DNA of 64,000 nt, taken from NCBI RefSeq assembly GCF_008312835.1, contig NZ_VSKS01000001.1, forward strand, positions 558,001 through 622,000. The letters run 5' to 3'. This document shows positions 35,637 to 44,173 of this stretch, piece by piece. The position numbers and the translations under genes were made by a program. The stretch's first letter is position 1; each line of letters starts with the position of its first letter. This DNA is from Streptomyces marokkonensis (lineage in GTDB: Bacteria; Actinomycetota; Actinomycetes; Streptomycetales; Streptomycetaceae). The notes under the pieces are model-generated. The model worked only from the letters and a program-made list of their open reading frames with translations, was not told where the DNA came from and searched no databases.

Positions 35637-36521
35637 TCAGGCGGACTGCGGGGTGGCTTCCTGTTGTCGACGCCAGGCGCGTTCGTACTCGGCGGGCGGT
35701 ACGTAGTCGAGGGCGGAGTGGAACCGTTCCTCGTTGTACCAGGCGACCCACTGGAAGATCGCCCGCTCGACCTGGTCGACGTCCCTCCAAGGGCCTTGCA
35801 TCTCGATCAGCTCGGCCTTGAAGGTGCCGTTCAGGGCCTCGGCCATCGCGTTGTCATAGCTGTCCGCGACCGAGCCGACCGAGGCCGAAGCCCCGATCTC
35901 GGACAGCCTCTCGGTATACCGAATGGATACGTATTGCGACCCGTGGTCGCTGTGATGAATGAGGCCGGAGCCCTTCTTGATCCTCCGTCTCCACAACGCC
36001 ATCTCCATGGCACCCAAAGGCAGTTCACTCCGCATGTGGTTCGCGACCTGCCAGCCGACGATCATCCGCGAGTACACGTCCAGGACGTACGCCACGTACG
36101 CCCAGCCGGACCAGGTGCGCACGTACGTCATGTCCGCCACCCACAGCTGGTCCGGCCGCGAGGCGGTGAAGTCACGGTCGACCAGGTCCGGCGGGCGGGG
36201 CGCCGACGGCTCCGGCACGGTGGTCCGCCGCCGCTGCCCGCGGATCACGCCCTCCAGGCCCAGCTCGCCCATCAGCCGCTCGACGGTGCAGCGGGCCACG
36301 ACGACGCCCTTGCGCTTGAGGGCGCGGGTGATCCGCCGGGCCCCATAGATGCCACCTGACTCGGAGTGAACCTGCTCGATCAGCCGCATGAGCTGCTCGT
36401 CACGGAGCCGGCGCGCGGACTTCGGCCGCTTCTTGCGGGCGTAGTAGGCGGACTCGGACCAGCCGAGCACCCGGCATACGGGCCCGACCCCGAAGCCGTC
36501 TTCTTGCAGGCTGTCGATCAC
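35637..36521 (-). CDS. IS3 transposase OrfB (DDE catalytic subunit)
   Basis: 294 residues from a GTG at 36521 overlapping the orfA stop by 4 bp (GTGA); fusion by frameshift is also typical. HTH_21 region: GVGPVCRVLGWSESAYYARK, IYGARRITRALKRKG. The DDE triad is WVADMTYVRT (D), HHSDHGSQYVS (D) and NAMAEALNGTFKAEL (E), all present, with the rve core between. It ends with WVAWYNEERFHSALDYVPPAEYE. It looks intact. Confidence 0.92.
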   Translation of the reverse strand: MIDSLQEDGFGVGPVCRVLGWSESAYYARKKRPKSARRLRDEQLMRLIEQVHSESGGIYGARRITRALKRKGVVVARCTVERLMGELGLEGVIRGQRRRTTVPEPSAPRPPDLVDRDFTASRPDQLWVADMTYVRTWSGWAYVAYVLDVYSRMIVGWQVANHMRSELPLGAMEMALWRRRIKKGSGLIHHSDHGSQYVSIRYTERLSEIGASASVGSVADSYDNAMAEALNGTFKAELIEMQGPWRDVDQVERAIFQWVAWYNEERFHSALDYVPPAEYERAWRRQQEATPQSA

Positions 36522-36814
36522 CTGGTCGGCCTCGTCCGGGGACGGTCGAGCTCCTGGGCAAAAAGCGCACTCGCCGCTTTGAGGATCTCGTTCGCTACTC
36601 CTTTGCGAAGTTGCTTCAACTCCGCAAGTTCGGCGCTCGTCAGCCGGTCGTCGCGTTCGCCGGTGTCCGCCTCGGCCTGGCGCACCCAGCCGCGCAGGGC
36701 CTCCTTGTGGATGCCCAGGTCCTTCGCGACATGCGCGATCGGACGGCCGGTGGTGCGGACTTCGCGGACGGCCCGCTCGCGGAGTTCGTCCGGGTACTTA
36801 CGTGGTGCTGGCAC
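36518..36814 (-). CDS. IS3 transposase OrfA (HTH), with apparent small internal deletion
   Basis: 98 residues. N-terminal HTH: YPDELRERAVREVRTTGRPI, then VAKDLGIHKEALRGWVRQAE. The usual leucine-zipper section reads LRKENAELRRANEILKAAS in related IS; here it is LRKGVANEILKAAS, about five residues shorter. That zipper mediates OrfA dimerisation and OrfAB contact, so function may be reduced. The C-terminus (FAQELDRPRTRPTR) is normal. Confidence 0.85.
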   Translation of the reverse strand: MPAPRKYPDELRERAVREVRTTGRPIAHVAKDLGIHKEALRGWVRQAEADTGERDDRLTSAELAELKQLRKGVANEILKAASALFAQELDRPRTRPTR

Positions 36815-36879
36815 TGCTCGTGGTTCTCCTTCGGGCCAGGATGACGGTTGTGCAGTGCCGTCCCAGGCGGAGGTCTGAC

Positions 36880-38176
36880 TCGTGAGATCTATGACCGAAG
36901 CGTCCAGTCACAGACCTGTCGACTGTCGTCGCGGGATGCTGCCTGCCGCCGAGCCAAAGGGCGTGTGCCAATAGGGGCCTTGCCGAGTTTCAGGCGCCAT
37001 CACGGTTCAGACCGTCCGAGCAGGCCGGTGCCATCCACCCAGCACGTCACCATGCGGGAGGCGAACCACCATGACGACCCGACAGAGCAGCACCTCCTCA
37101 AGCACGGATCCGCCCGTTCGGGGCGAGGTTGTTCTGGGCGTGGACACGCACGGCGAGGTGCATGTCGCCGCCGTGGTTTCCCTGCTGGGGAAGGTCCTGG
37201 GTACCGAGTCCTTTCCGGCGACGGCGGCCGGCTACCGTCAGCTGCTCGTCTGGGCCCGCAAACGGGGGACGGTGCGCCGGGCCGGTGTGGAGGGCACCGG
37301 TACCTTCGGCGCGGGCCTGTCCCGCTACCTGCTGGCCCAGCAGATCCAGGTGTTCGAAGTGAACCGGCCCGATCGCGCGGCCCGTCGGCTGCTCGGGAAG
37401 TCGGACCCGCTCGACGCGCAGGCCGCAGCGCGAGCCGTGCTCAGCGGTCGCGCCCGGGTCCGGGCCAAGTCCGGCGACGGTCCGGTGCACAGCGCCCGGA
37501 TGTACAAACTCGCCAAGGACTCCGCGGTCAAGGCCCGCACCCAGGCGATCAACCAGCTCAAGGCCGTCCTGGTCATCGCCGACCCCGCCCTGCGGGAACA
37601 ATTGTCGAGCCTGGGCAACGCCGAATTGTTCCGCACCTGCGCGACCCTCGGCCCACCCGATGGTGGGGGAGACGAGGACACGGTGGCCCAGGCCACCCAC
37701 ATGACATTGCGCATGCTCGCCGAGCGCATCGAACAGCTCACCGCTCAGATCAAGGAGCTGAACCAACGCCTGACCCGGCTCGTCGAACACCACGCCCCGC
37801 AGCTGCTCGAACCGGTGGGCATCGGCCCGGACAGCGCCGTCACTCTCCTGATCACCATGGGAGACAACCCCGAGCGACTGAACACCGAGGCGTCCTTTGC
37901 TGCCCTTTGCGGCGTTAGCCCCATCGAGTACTCCTCCGGCCGACGGCGCACGCGCCGGCTCAACTACGGCGGCGACCGGCAGGCCAACGCCGCCCTGCAC
38001 CGCATCGTCTTCACCGGGCTACGCCATGACCCGCGCACCCAGGCGTACTACGAACACCGCACCCAGGAGGGCAAAAGCCGACGGGAGATCATCCGATGCC
38101 TCAAGCGGTACGCAGCCCGCGAGGTCTTCAACCTGGTCAGACCAGTGTCCCGCACCCCCGCGTTATAGGGGCGTCC
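36880..38176 (+). mobile_element. IS110-family insertion sequence, approximate limits
   Basis: One transposase gene with ~190-250 nt of upstream non-coding DNA and almost none downstream. That is the shape of IS110-group elements, whose long upstream end encodes the bridge RNA. Exact ends were not determined: the upstream region also borders the IS3 element, and the downstream end is within about 10 nt of the pcaL start. Confidence 0.7.
37071..38168 (+). CDS. IS110-family transposase (recombinase)
   Basis: 365 residues. The N-terminal RuvC-like domain begins VLGVDTHGEVHVAAVVS (first Asp) and contains EGTGTFGAGLSRYL and KSDPLDAQAAARAV (acidic residues of the DEDD set). The C-terminal Tnp domain has SAVTLLITMGDNPERL, FAALCGVSPIEYSSG and LNYGGDRQANAALHRI, where the catalytic Ser of the family sits near the GRR/TR segment. 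The frame is full length and intact. An eroded relative of this gene occurs at 22727. Confidence 0.94.
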   Translation: MTTRQSSTSSSTDPPVRGEVVLGVDTHGEVHVAAVVSLLGKVLGTESFPATAAGYRQLLVWARKRGTVRRAGVEGTGTFGAGLSRYLLAQQIQVFEVNRPDRAARRLLGKSDPLDAQAAARAVLSGRARVRAKSGDGPVHSARMYKLAKDSAVKARTQAINQLKAVLVIADPALREQLSSLGNAELFRTCATLGPPDGGGDEDTVAQATHMTLRMLAERIEQLTAQIKELNQRLTRLVEHHAPQLLEPVGIGPDSAVTLLITMGDNPERLNTEASFAALCGVSPIEYSSGRRRTRRLNYGGDRQANAALHRIVFTGLRHDPRTQAYYEHRTQEGKSRREIIRCLKRYAAREVFNLVRPVSRTPAL

Positions 38177-38200
38177 ATGAGACGTGAGAGGGTCTGGGGC

Positions 38201-39502
38201 GTGAGCGAGACACCACCCAACACCCTGCAATACCGCTTTGACGGGCCAGAAGACGCTCCGGTCCTGATCCTGGGTCCCTCACTGGGCACCACATGGCACA
38301 TGTGGGACCGGCAGGTCCCCGAGTTGACCAACCAGTGGCGCGTGTTCCGGTTCGACTTGCCGGGACACGGGGGCGCCCCCGCCCACCCCGCGGGCTCGGT
38401 CGCCGACCTCACCGCGCGCCTGCTCACCACTCTCGAGAGCCTCGGTGTCCAGCGCTTCGGCTACGCGGGCTGCGCGCTCGGCGGCGCCGTCGGCATCGAG
38501 CTGGCCCTGCGCCACCCCGAGCGCCTCGCGTCCCTGACGCTGATCGCCGCCTCGCCCCGCTTCGGCACGGCGGACGAGTTCCGCCGGCGCGGGGTGATCG
38601 TGCGGACGAACGGACTCGACCCCATCGCCCGCTCCGCGCCCGAGCGCTGGTTCACCGGCGGTTTCGCCGCCGCCCAGCCCGCGATCACCGAGTGGGCCGT
38701 GCAGATGGTGCGCACCACCGACCCCGGCTGCTACATCGCCGCCTGCGAGGCGCTCGCCTCGTTCGACGTGCGCGCGGAGCTCGGCAGCGTCGGTGTGCCG
38801 ACCCTGGTGCTGGTCGGCTCCGAGGACCAGGTGACCGGCCCCGCCGAGGCCCGCACCCTGGTCGCCGGGATCCCCGACGCCCGGCTCGCCGTCGTGCCCG
38901 GCGCCTCCCACCTGGTGCCGGTGGAGCAGCCGGCCGCCGTCACCGACCTGCTGGTGCGGCACTTCTCCACCGCCTGGCAGCCCGCCTTCGAGTCCGCCAC
39001 CGGCCAGATCGCCCTGCCCGCGGGAGCGGCGGCGCAGCCGGTGCCGGCCGCCGCCCCCGCCCAGCCGGTCCCCGTGGCCGAGATCGCCCCGGCCGCCGTG
39101 CCGCAGCAGCCGCAGGGCAGGCCTGACCCCTACGACGCGGGGATCAAGGTCCGCCGGGAGGTGCTGGGCGACGCGCACGTCGACCGGGTGCTGGCGCAGA
39201 CCGACGCGTTCTCGGGCGACTTCCAGGAACTCGTCACCCGCTACGCCTGGGGCGAGGTGTGGGACCGCCCCGGACTCGACCGGCGCACCCGCAGCTGTAT
39301 CACCCTCACCGCCCTCGTGGCCGGTGGTCACCTTGAGGAGCTCGCCTTCCACACCCGCGCCGCCCTGCGCAACGGCCTCACCCCGGCCGAGATCAAGGAG
39401 GTGCTGCTCCAGGCGGCCGTCTACTGCGGCGTCCCGGCGGCGAACAGGGCGTTCCGGGTGGCCCAGCAGGTCGTCCGCGAGGAGACCACGCCCCAGGAGT
39501 GA
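38201..39502 (+). CDS. pcaL: PcaD-PcaC fusion: 3-oxoadipate enol-lactonase / 4-carboxymuconolactone decarboxylase
   Basis: 433 residues from GTG 38201 (in-frame ATG 38177 also possible). Residues 1-265 form an alpha/beta hydrolase: GPSLGTTWHMWD, FDLPGHGGAP, LVGSEDQVTG (Asp) and PGASHLVPVEQP (His). At the nucleophile elbow the sequence is AGCALGG: Ala92 stands where the Ser of GxSxG belongs. A Pro/Ala-rich linker (~290-330) leads to the carboxymuconolactone decarboxylase domain: VRREVLGDAHVDRVL, WDRPGLDRRTRSCITLTALV, LEELAFHTRAALRNGLT, QAAVYCGVPAANRAF, complete. These enzymes act at consecutive steps of protocatechuate degradation. The rest of a pca operon is not visible, and IS110 sits just upstream. 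Confidence 0.87.
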   Translation: MSETPPNTLQYRFDGPEDAPVLILGPSLGTTWHMWDRQVPELTNQWRVFRFDLPGHGGAPAHPAGSVADLTARLLTTLESLGVQRFGYAGCALGGAVGIELALRHPERLASLTLIAASPRFGTADEFRRRGVIVRTNGLDPIARSAPERWFTGGFAAAQPAITEWAVQMVRTTDPGCYIAACEALASFDVRAELGSVGVPTLVLVGSEDQVTGPAEARTLVAGIPDARLAVVPGASHLVPVEQPAAVTDLLVRHFSTAWQPAFESATGQIALPAGAAAQPVPAAAPAQPVPVAEIAPAAVPQQPQGRPDPYDAGIKVRREVLGDAHVDRVLAQTDAFSGDFQELVTRYAWGEVWDRPGLDRRTRSCITLTALVAGGHLEELAFHTRAALRNGLTPAEIKEVLLQAAVYCGVPAANRAFRVAQQVVREETTPQE

Positions 39503-39550
39503 GCCGAGGCTCCTCCGCCCGGCAGCGCGCACCGGGGGCAGGATGGATCC

Positions 39551-40186
39551 ATGAAGCTCACGAAGAAGTCGCACGCCTGCGTCCGCCTGGAGAAGGACGG
39601 ACGGGTCCTCGTCCTCGACCCCGGAGGGTTCAGCGAGGAGGACGCCGCCCTCGGCGCGGACGCGATCCTGGTCACGCACGAGCACCCCGACCACTTCGAC
39701 GAGGGCCGGCTGCGGACCGCCCTGGACGCCAATCCGGCAGCCGGGATCTGGACCCTGAAATCGGTCGCGGACCAGATCTCGGCGGCATTCCCGGGCCGCG
39801 TGCACACCGTCGGCCACGGCGACACCTTCACCGCCGCCGGCTTCGACGTCCAGGTCCACGGCGAGCTCCACGCGGTGATCCACCCGGACATCCCGCGCGT
39901 CACCAACGTCGGCTACCTCGTCGACGGCGGGAAGCTGTTCCACCCGGGCGACGCCCTCACCGTCCCCGACCGCCCGGTCGAGACGCTGATGCTGCCCGTC
40001 ATGGCCCCCTGGAACAAGATCTCCGAGGTCATCGACTACGTCCGCGAGGTGCGGCCGCGGCGCGCCTACGACATCCACGACGCCCTGCTCACCGACCTCG
40101 CCCGGCCGATCTACGACCGCCAGATCGGCGCCCTCGGCGGCGCCGAGCACCTGCGGCTCGCGCCGGGCGGCTCCGCTGAGCTGTGA
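39551..40186 (+). CDS. MBL-fold (UlaG-like) metallohydrolase
   Basis: 211 residues; ATG 39551. The metal motif is VTHEHPDHFD with a later GELHAVIH and HPGDAL (second Asp region). The opening KLTKKSHACVRLEKDGRVLV is that of the UlaG-like branch. Substrate unknown. It lies between the pcaL and xth genes, all on the same strand. Confidence 0.87.
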   Translation: MKLTKKSHACVRLEKDGRVLVLDPGGFSEEDAALGADAILVTHEHPDHFDEGRLRTALDANPAAGIWTLKSVADQISAAFPGRVHTVGHGDTFTAAGFDVQVHGELHAVIHPDIPRVTNVGYLVDGGKLFHPGDALTVPDRPVETLMLPVMAPWNKISEVIDYVREVRPRRAYDIHDALLTDLARPIYDRQIGALGGAEHLRLAPGGSAEL

Positions 40187-40231
40187 GCCGGCGGTCGAGC
40201 GTTGTCGGACCCGCCGGGTAGGTTGTGGGAC

Positions 40232-41011
40232 ATGCGCATCGCGACCTGGAACGTGAACTCGATCACCGCCCGCCTGCCGAGGCTCCTGGCCTGGCTGGAG
40301 AGCAGCGGCACGGACGTGCTGTGCCTCCAGGAGGCCAAGGTCGCCGAGGACCAGTTCCCGGCCGAGCAGCTGCGCGAGCTGGGCTACGAGTCGGCGGTGC
40401 ACGCCACCGGCCGGTGGAACGGCGTGGCGGTGCTCTCCAAGGTGGGCCTGGAGGACGTCGTCAGGGGACTGCCGGGCGACCCCGGCTACGACGGCTCCGT
40501 CGAACCCCGCGCCATCTCCGCGACCTGCGGCCCCGTCCGCGTCTGGTCGGTGTACGTGCCGAACGGCCGCGAGGTGGACCACCCCCACTACGCCTACAAG
40601 CTGCAGTGGTTCGAGGCGCTGAAGGCCGCCGTGGCCGGCGACGCGGCGGGCGGCCGCCCGTTCGCGGTCATGGGCGACTACAACGTGGCACCGACCGACG
40701 ACGACGTCTACGACCGGGCCGCCTTCGAGGGCTCCACCCACGTCACCCCCGCCGAGCGCGCCGCCCTCGCCTCCCTGCGCGAGGCCGGCCTGTCCGACGT
40801 CGTGCCGCGCCCCCTCAAGTACGAGCACCCCTTCACGTACTGGGACTACCGCCAGCTCTGCTTCCCCAAGAACCGGGGCATGCGCATCGACCTGGTGTAC
40901 GGCAACGCGCCGTTCGCGAAGGCCGTCACCGACTCCTACGTCGACCGCGAGGAGCGCAAGGGCAAGGGCGCCTCGGACCACGCGCCGGTCGTGGTGGACC
41001 TGGACGTGTAA
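40232..41011 (+). CDS. xth: Exodeoxyribonuclease III
   Basis: 259 residues from ATG 40232. A TAGGTT box lies 8-13 nt upstream without a Shine-Dalgarno site, so a leaderless transcript is likely. EEP nuclease motifs: RIATWNVNSI, CLQEAKVAEDQFP (Glu), YVPNGREVDHPHYAYK, FAVMGDYNVAPTDDDVYD (Asp-x-Asn), RGMRIDLVYGN and GASDHAPVVVDLDV (catalytic Asp-His). It repairs apurinic sites and trims 3' ends. Confidence 0.95.
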   Translation: MRIATWNVNSITARLPRLLAWLESSGTDVLCLQEAKVAEDQFPAEQLRELGYESAVHATGRWNGVAVLSKVGLEDVVRGLPGDPGYDGSVEPRAISATCGPVRVWSVYVPNGREVDHPHYAYKLQWFEALKAAVAGDAAGGRPFAVMGDYNVAPTDDDVYDRAAFEGSTHVTPAERAALASLREAGLSDVVPRPLKYEHPFTYWDYRQLCFPKNRGMRIDLVYGNAPFAKAVTDSYVDREERKGKGASDHAPVVVDLDV

Positions 41012-41086
41012 CGGGGCGCCGCCGGCCGCCGACCGGTCCCGCGCGCCCTGTGGTGCGCGGGGCGGGACGAATGACAGGCTGGAGGT

Positions 41087-41494
41087 ATGAACATCCCATT
41101 CCTGGGCAACCGGCGCCGGAAGGCCGGGTTTCCCGGTCCCGAGGGCATCGCCGAACTCCTCGCCGAGTGCGAACTGTTGCGGTCCCAGGCCTACCGGGCG
41201 GGAGTCCGGCTGGACGACTCCCCGGCCTCGCTGGAGGCACTGGACCAGCTCGTGCCGGGCTGGCGGGACGACGAGGAGACGTCCACCTGGCTGGGCAACG
41301 ACGCGGGGCTGTACCTCGGCACCGTCATCGTGCGCACCGTGCCGGGGGCCGCCTGGGAGATCCGTTCCGACGGACAGCCGGTCGTGCGGCTCGCCTCCGG
41401 CCGGGAGTTCGACGTCGTGGACTCGGGACACGAGTGGGCGGCCAACGGAGTGCCCGAACTGTCGCAGCTGTACGCGGAGGTGGCCGAGGCGTGA
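41087..41494 (+). CDS. DUF6278-like hypothetical protein
   Basis: 135 residues: MNIPFLGNRRRKAGFPGPEG, then IAELLAECELLRSQAYRAG, LEALDQLVPGWRDDEETSTW, YLGTVIVRTVPGAAWEI and REFDVVDSGHEWAANGVPEL. It resembles a Streptomyces family I recall as DUF6278. Soluble, no catalytic motif. Confidence 0.75.
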   Translation: MNIPFLGNRRRKAGFPGPEGIAELLAECELLRSQAYRAGVRLDDSPASLEALDQLVPGWRDDEETSTWLGNDAGLYLGTVIVRTVPGAAWEIRSDGQPVVRLASGREFDVVDSGHEWAANGVPELSQLYAEVAEA

Positions 41495-41644
41495 AGCCCG
41501 GGGCCGGCGGCTCCGTGCCGTCCCGCCCCACTGGCCGGTGTAAATACGGCTAATGAACGGGAAGTGCGTGTCGCGCCATCACGGCGATCTTGCCCGGATA
41601 CGTTGCGGCGGCCACCACACGGCTGAGAACGAGTAGGGGTGGGC

Positions 41645-42069
41645 ATGGCCGTCGATCCGCTGACCGAGCTGCGAGGCGTCAGCACGTACGTCGGGGACCC
41701 GCATGTCACGCGGGACGTCGACCTCGACCTCTTCGCCCACGAGCCCGCGCTGCGGAACGCCTCGCCGGTCCAGGCCATAGTCCGCGGACGCAAGGAGGGG
41801 GACGCCGAACGGCGTTCGCGTGTGCGCCTCGACCGTGCCGGCGTCGCCGGCCGGCCGGGCACGTACCCGGCGCGGCTCCCGGGCGGCCGGCAGCCGGGGC
41901 CACCCCCTCCGGGCCCTCGAGGCACGAGCCGGCCCGCGCGCTGGACCCGGAGGAGGTCAGCGAGGTCCTGGAGGTCATGCGCCAACCGGCCCATGAGGGC
42001 ACGGCCATGATCGTGTGCCGGCACGAGAAGGGCTTCACCCGCTCGGCGTCGAAGATCCTCGAGCACTGA
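41645..42069 (+). pseudogene. Fossil amino-acid ABC transporter ATPase
   Basis: The first frame begins MAVDPLTELRGVSTYVGDPH, matching the start of GluA/GlnQ ATPases (VxPLIELRGVxKxFGxLHVL). It skips the whole Walker A region and resumes as RVRLDRAGVAGRPGTYPARL with a degenerate PGGRQ in place of LSGGQ. After a frame change near 41935 it ends ALDPEEVSEVLEVMRQPAHEG, TAMIVCRHEKGFTRSA (TMVVVTHEMGFAR in functional genes). Walker A and B are gone, so it cannot hydrolyse ATP. The pieces keep the native order, showing internal decay rather than chance. Confidence 0.75.
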
Positions 42070-42387
42070 GCGGGTGACGCCGGGAAACCCGCCCGCCCGG
42101 ACCTTCGACTACGATGTTCCCTCCGTCCCGGCGGGGGAGGGGACTTCGTGCCAGGAGAGCGGACACCGTCGCCGGGAGGGGCCCACCGCGGGTCTCGCCG
42201 CGGGAGGCGGTCACCACAAGGCCAGTCCCGTCCGGCGGCAGCCGGAGATCACTGCTCGCGTGGCGAACCGACACCGTAGGACGGGTCGTCCGCCCACGAG
42301 GAGAAGGTCAGCTGCGCGCCGGACGGGTGGGGCCGGCCCTTCCGGTACGCCGAAGCGCTCCGGCCGGTCGCCGGGCCGCGCCTGATG
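42070..42387. other. Intergenic region, nothing recognised
   Basis: About 320 nt between the ABC fossil and the convergent NTF2-like gene. No ORF with protein-like composition and no strong hairpin were seen. Confidence 0.45.
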
Positions 42388-42792
42388 TCAGGAGGACATC
42401 ATGTCGTTCCTCAGCGTGCGGGTGATCTGGGTGACCCGCTTGAAGCGCCGGTCGTCGGAAAGCTCCGCGAACGTGTAGTACTCCATCGTGATGGTGCCGC
42501 CGGCCTTGAGGGAGCCGTCGAAGGTGAGGCGCAGGGCGAGCGTGTTTCCACTGAGCAGCGCCTCGTGCACCGTGTACTGGGCGTTCTCGAAAGTCTGGCT
42601 CGCGGCGGGGGCGTGCTCGGCGAGTGCCGCCCGGTCCGTTTCGGTGCCGTCGGTGATCTGTACGAAGTCCGGCGTGTAGTAACGGTCGATGCTCTGCTCG
42701 GGATTCTCACCCCCGAAGATGACGTCCTTCACGTACGAGTTGAGGAATTCGCTGGCGAATTCCTCGGGGGTGGTGCCGAGATCGACGGACAT
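42388..42792 (-). CDS. NTF2/SnoaL-like protein
   Basis: 134 residues; ATG at 42792 (minus). The layout EEFASEFLNSYVKDVIFGGE, RYYTPDFVQITDGTETDRAA and QYTVHEALLSGNTLALRLTF ending in RRFKRVTQITRTL is the NTF2 cone fold used by SnoaL cyclases, ketosteroid isomerases and binding proteins. It is 89 nt downstream of a P450 on the same strand, so it may act on the same substrate in the cluster. Confidence 0.8.
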   Translation of the reverse strand: MSVDLGTTPEEFASEFLNSYVKDVIFGGENPEQSIDRYYTPDFVQITDGTETDRAALAEHAPAASQTFENAQYTVHEALLSGNTLALRLTFDGSLKAGGTITMEYYTFAELSDDRRFKRVTQITRTLRNDMMSS

Positions 42793-42881
42793 GCCATTCC
42801 TTTCGTCCCTGCTTGCTGTATACCCTCCCCAGGTATACACCCCCGCCGGGAAGCGCATCAACGGCGCTGTTCTCCCGTGGC

Positions 42882-44114
42882 TCAAAGGCGTACGGGAAGC
42901 CGGTGCGCGCTGCGCAGTGGCAGGAAGCGATGCCACTCCAGCTCGTCCGGGTCCACCGCGAGGCGCAGGGCGGGAAAGCGCGTGAAGAGCCGGGTGAGTG
43001 CGACCTCGACTTCGAGCCGGGCCAGAGGAGCTCCGAGGCAGTGGTGGATTCCGTGGCCGAAAGCAAGGTGGCCGCCCGGCTTGCGGGAGATGTCGAACCG
43101 GTCGGGGGCGGCGAACCTGCACCCGTCGCGATTGGCTGACTGAATCGACACCACGACGCACTCGCCCGGAGGAATGTCCACGTCGCCGAGCCGCACCGAC
43201 GCGGTGGTGTAGCGCAGGGCGGCCGAGTCGCCCGGGCCCTCGAAGCGCAGCACCTCCTCGATGGCGGACACGAGGAGCGCGGGGGAGGTGCGGGCGGCCG
43301 CCAACTGGTCGGGGCGGGTGAGGAGGTTGATGACGCCGTTGCACAGGGCGTAGGCCACGGTCCCGTAGCCGGTGAAGAGCAGCAGGCAGGCGGTCGCCAC
43401 GAGTTCGCCCTCGTCGAAGCGCGTTCCCTCCTCGTCGGTGGCGGACGCGAGGCGGGAGAGCAGGTCGTCCTCAGGCGTCGTGCGCTTCTCGCGGAACAGA
43501 CCGGTCACGAGATCGATCACCTCACCAGCCGCGGCACGCTCGGCATCCGGGGCCGCGGGCCGACCGCCCATCACCACCAGTGCCTCGGCTGATTCCTCCA
43601 GACGGGCCCGCAGGGCGTGCGGAACGCCGAGCAACTCGGAGATCACCGCGAACGCCGTGGGGAGGGCGAACTCACTCAGCAGCTCCGACTCCTCGTGGCC
43701 CGCCAGCCGGCCCAGGGCGCGGTCCACGGTCCGCTCGACCCCACGGCGTCCGACCGCCGAACCCTGCCTGCTGAGGGCACGGTTCACCAGGTTCCGGAGG
43801 CGGGTGTGCGTGGGCGGGTCGGTGTGCAGCAGGTGCCGGCCGGCGGCCCTGTCGAGCACGGCCTGCGGGGCGCCGTGTTCCCAGGGCGGGCGCTCGTGCG
43901 GGGGTGAGGCGTGGGCGGGATCGGTGCTCAGGAAGGGGTGGGAGAGGGCCGTTCGGGCCTCGTCGTACCGGGTGACGAGCCAGCAGACGGTGCCGTCCGG
44001 CAGACGTGCGGGATGCACTGGTCCTGCCTCCCGGAGCCGGGCGAACCGGGCATGCGGATCTCCCGAGGAGGGGGCTCCGAGCAGGACCGGCAGTGGTTCA
44101 CAGGCAGGCGCCAT
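42882..44114 (-). CDS. Cytochrome P450
   Basis: 410 residues. I-helix: LLLFTGYGTVAYALCN (TGYGT in place of AGxxT). ExxR: IEEVLRFEG. Heme loop: FGHGIHHCLGAPLAR with the Cys present. Also ILTRPDQL and RFDISRKPGGHL. It is a soluble actinomycete CYP using ferredoxin/reductase. It lies 59 nt downstream of the SARP gene on the same strand. Confidence 0.94.
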   Translation of the reverse strand: MAPACEPLPVLLGAPSSGDPHARFARLREAGPVHPARLPDGTVCWLVTRYDEARTALSHPFLSTDPAHASPPHERPPWEHGAPQAVLDRAAGRHLLHTDPPTHTRLRNLVNRALSRQGSAVGRRGVERTVDRALGRLAGHEESELLSEFALPTAFAVISELLGVPHALRARLEESAEALVVMGGRPAAPDAERAAAGEVIDLVTGLFREKRTTPEDDLLSRLASATDEEGTRFDEGELVATACLLLFTGYGTVAYALCNGVINLLTRPDQLAAARTSPALLVSAIEEVLRFEGPGDSAALRYTTASVRLGDVDIPPGECVVVSIQSANRDGCRFAAPDRFDISRKPGGHLAFGHGIHHCLGAPLARLEVEVALTRLFTRFPALRLAVDPDELEWHRFLPLRSAHRLPVRL

Positions 44115-44173
44115 CGTTGCTCCTGGCGATGGGGGCGGTCACCAGCCCATCGTTGTGCAGCGGCCGGGTGGTG

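Larger units (their letters stand above)
35637..36814 (-). mobile_element. IS3-family insertion sequence (orfA + orfB), limits not defined
   Basis: The two overlapping reading frames of an IS3 element are present. I searched both sides (35590-35636, 36815-36900) for terminal inverted repeats and target duplications and could not identify them, so the given limits cover only the genes. Confidence 0.8.
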
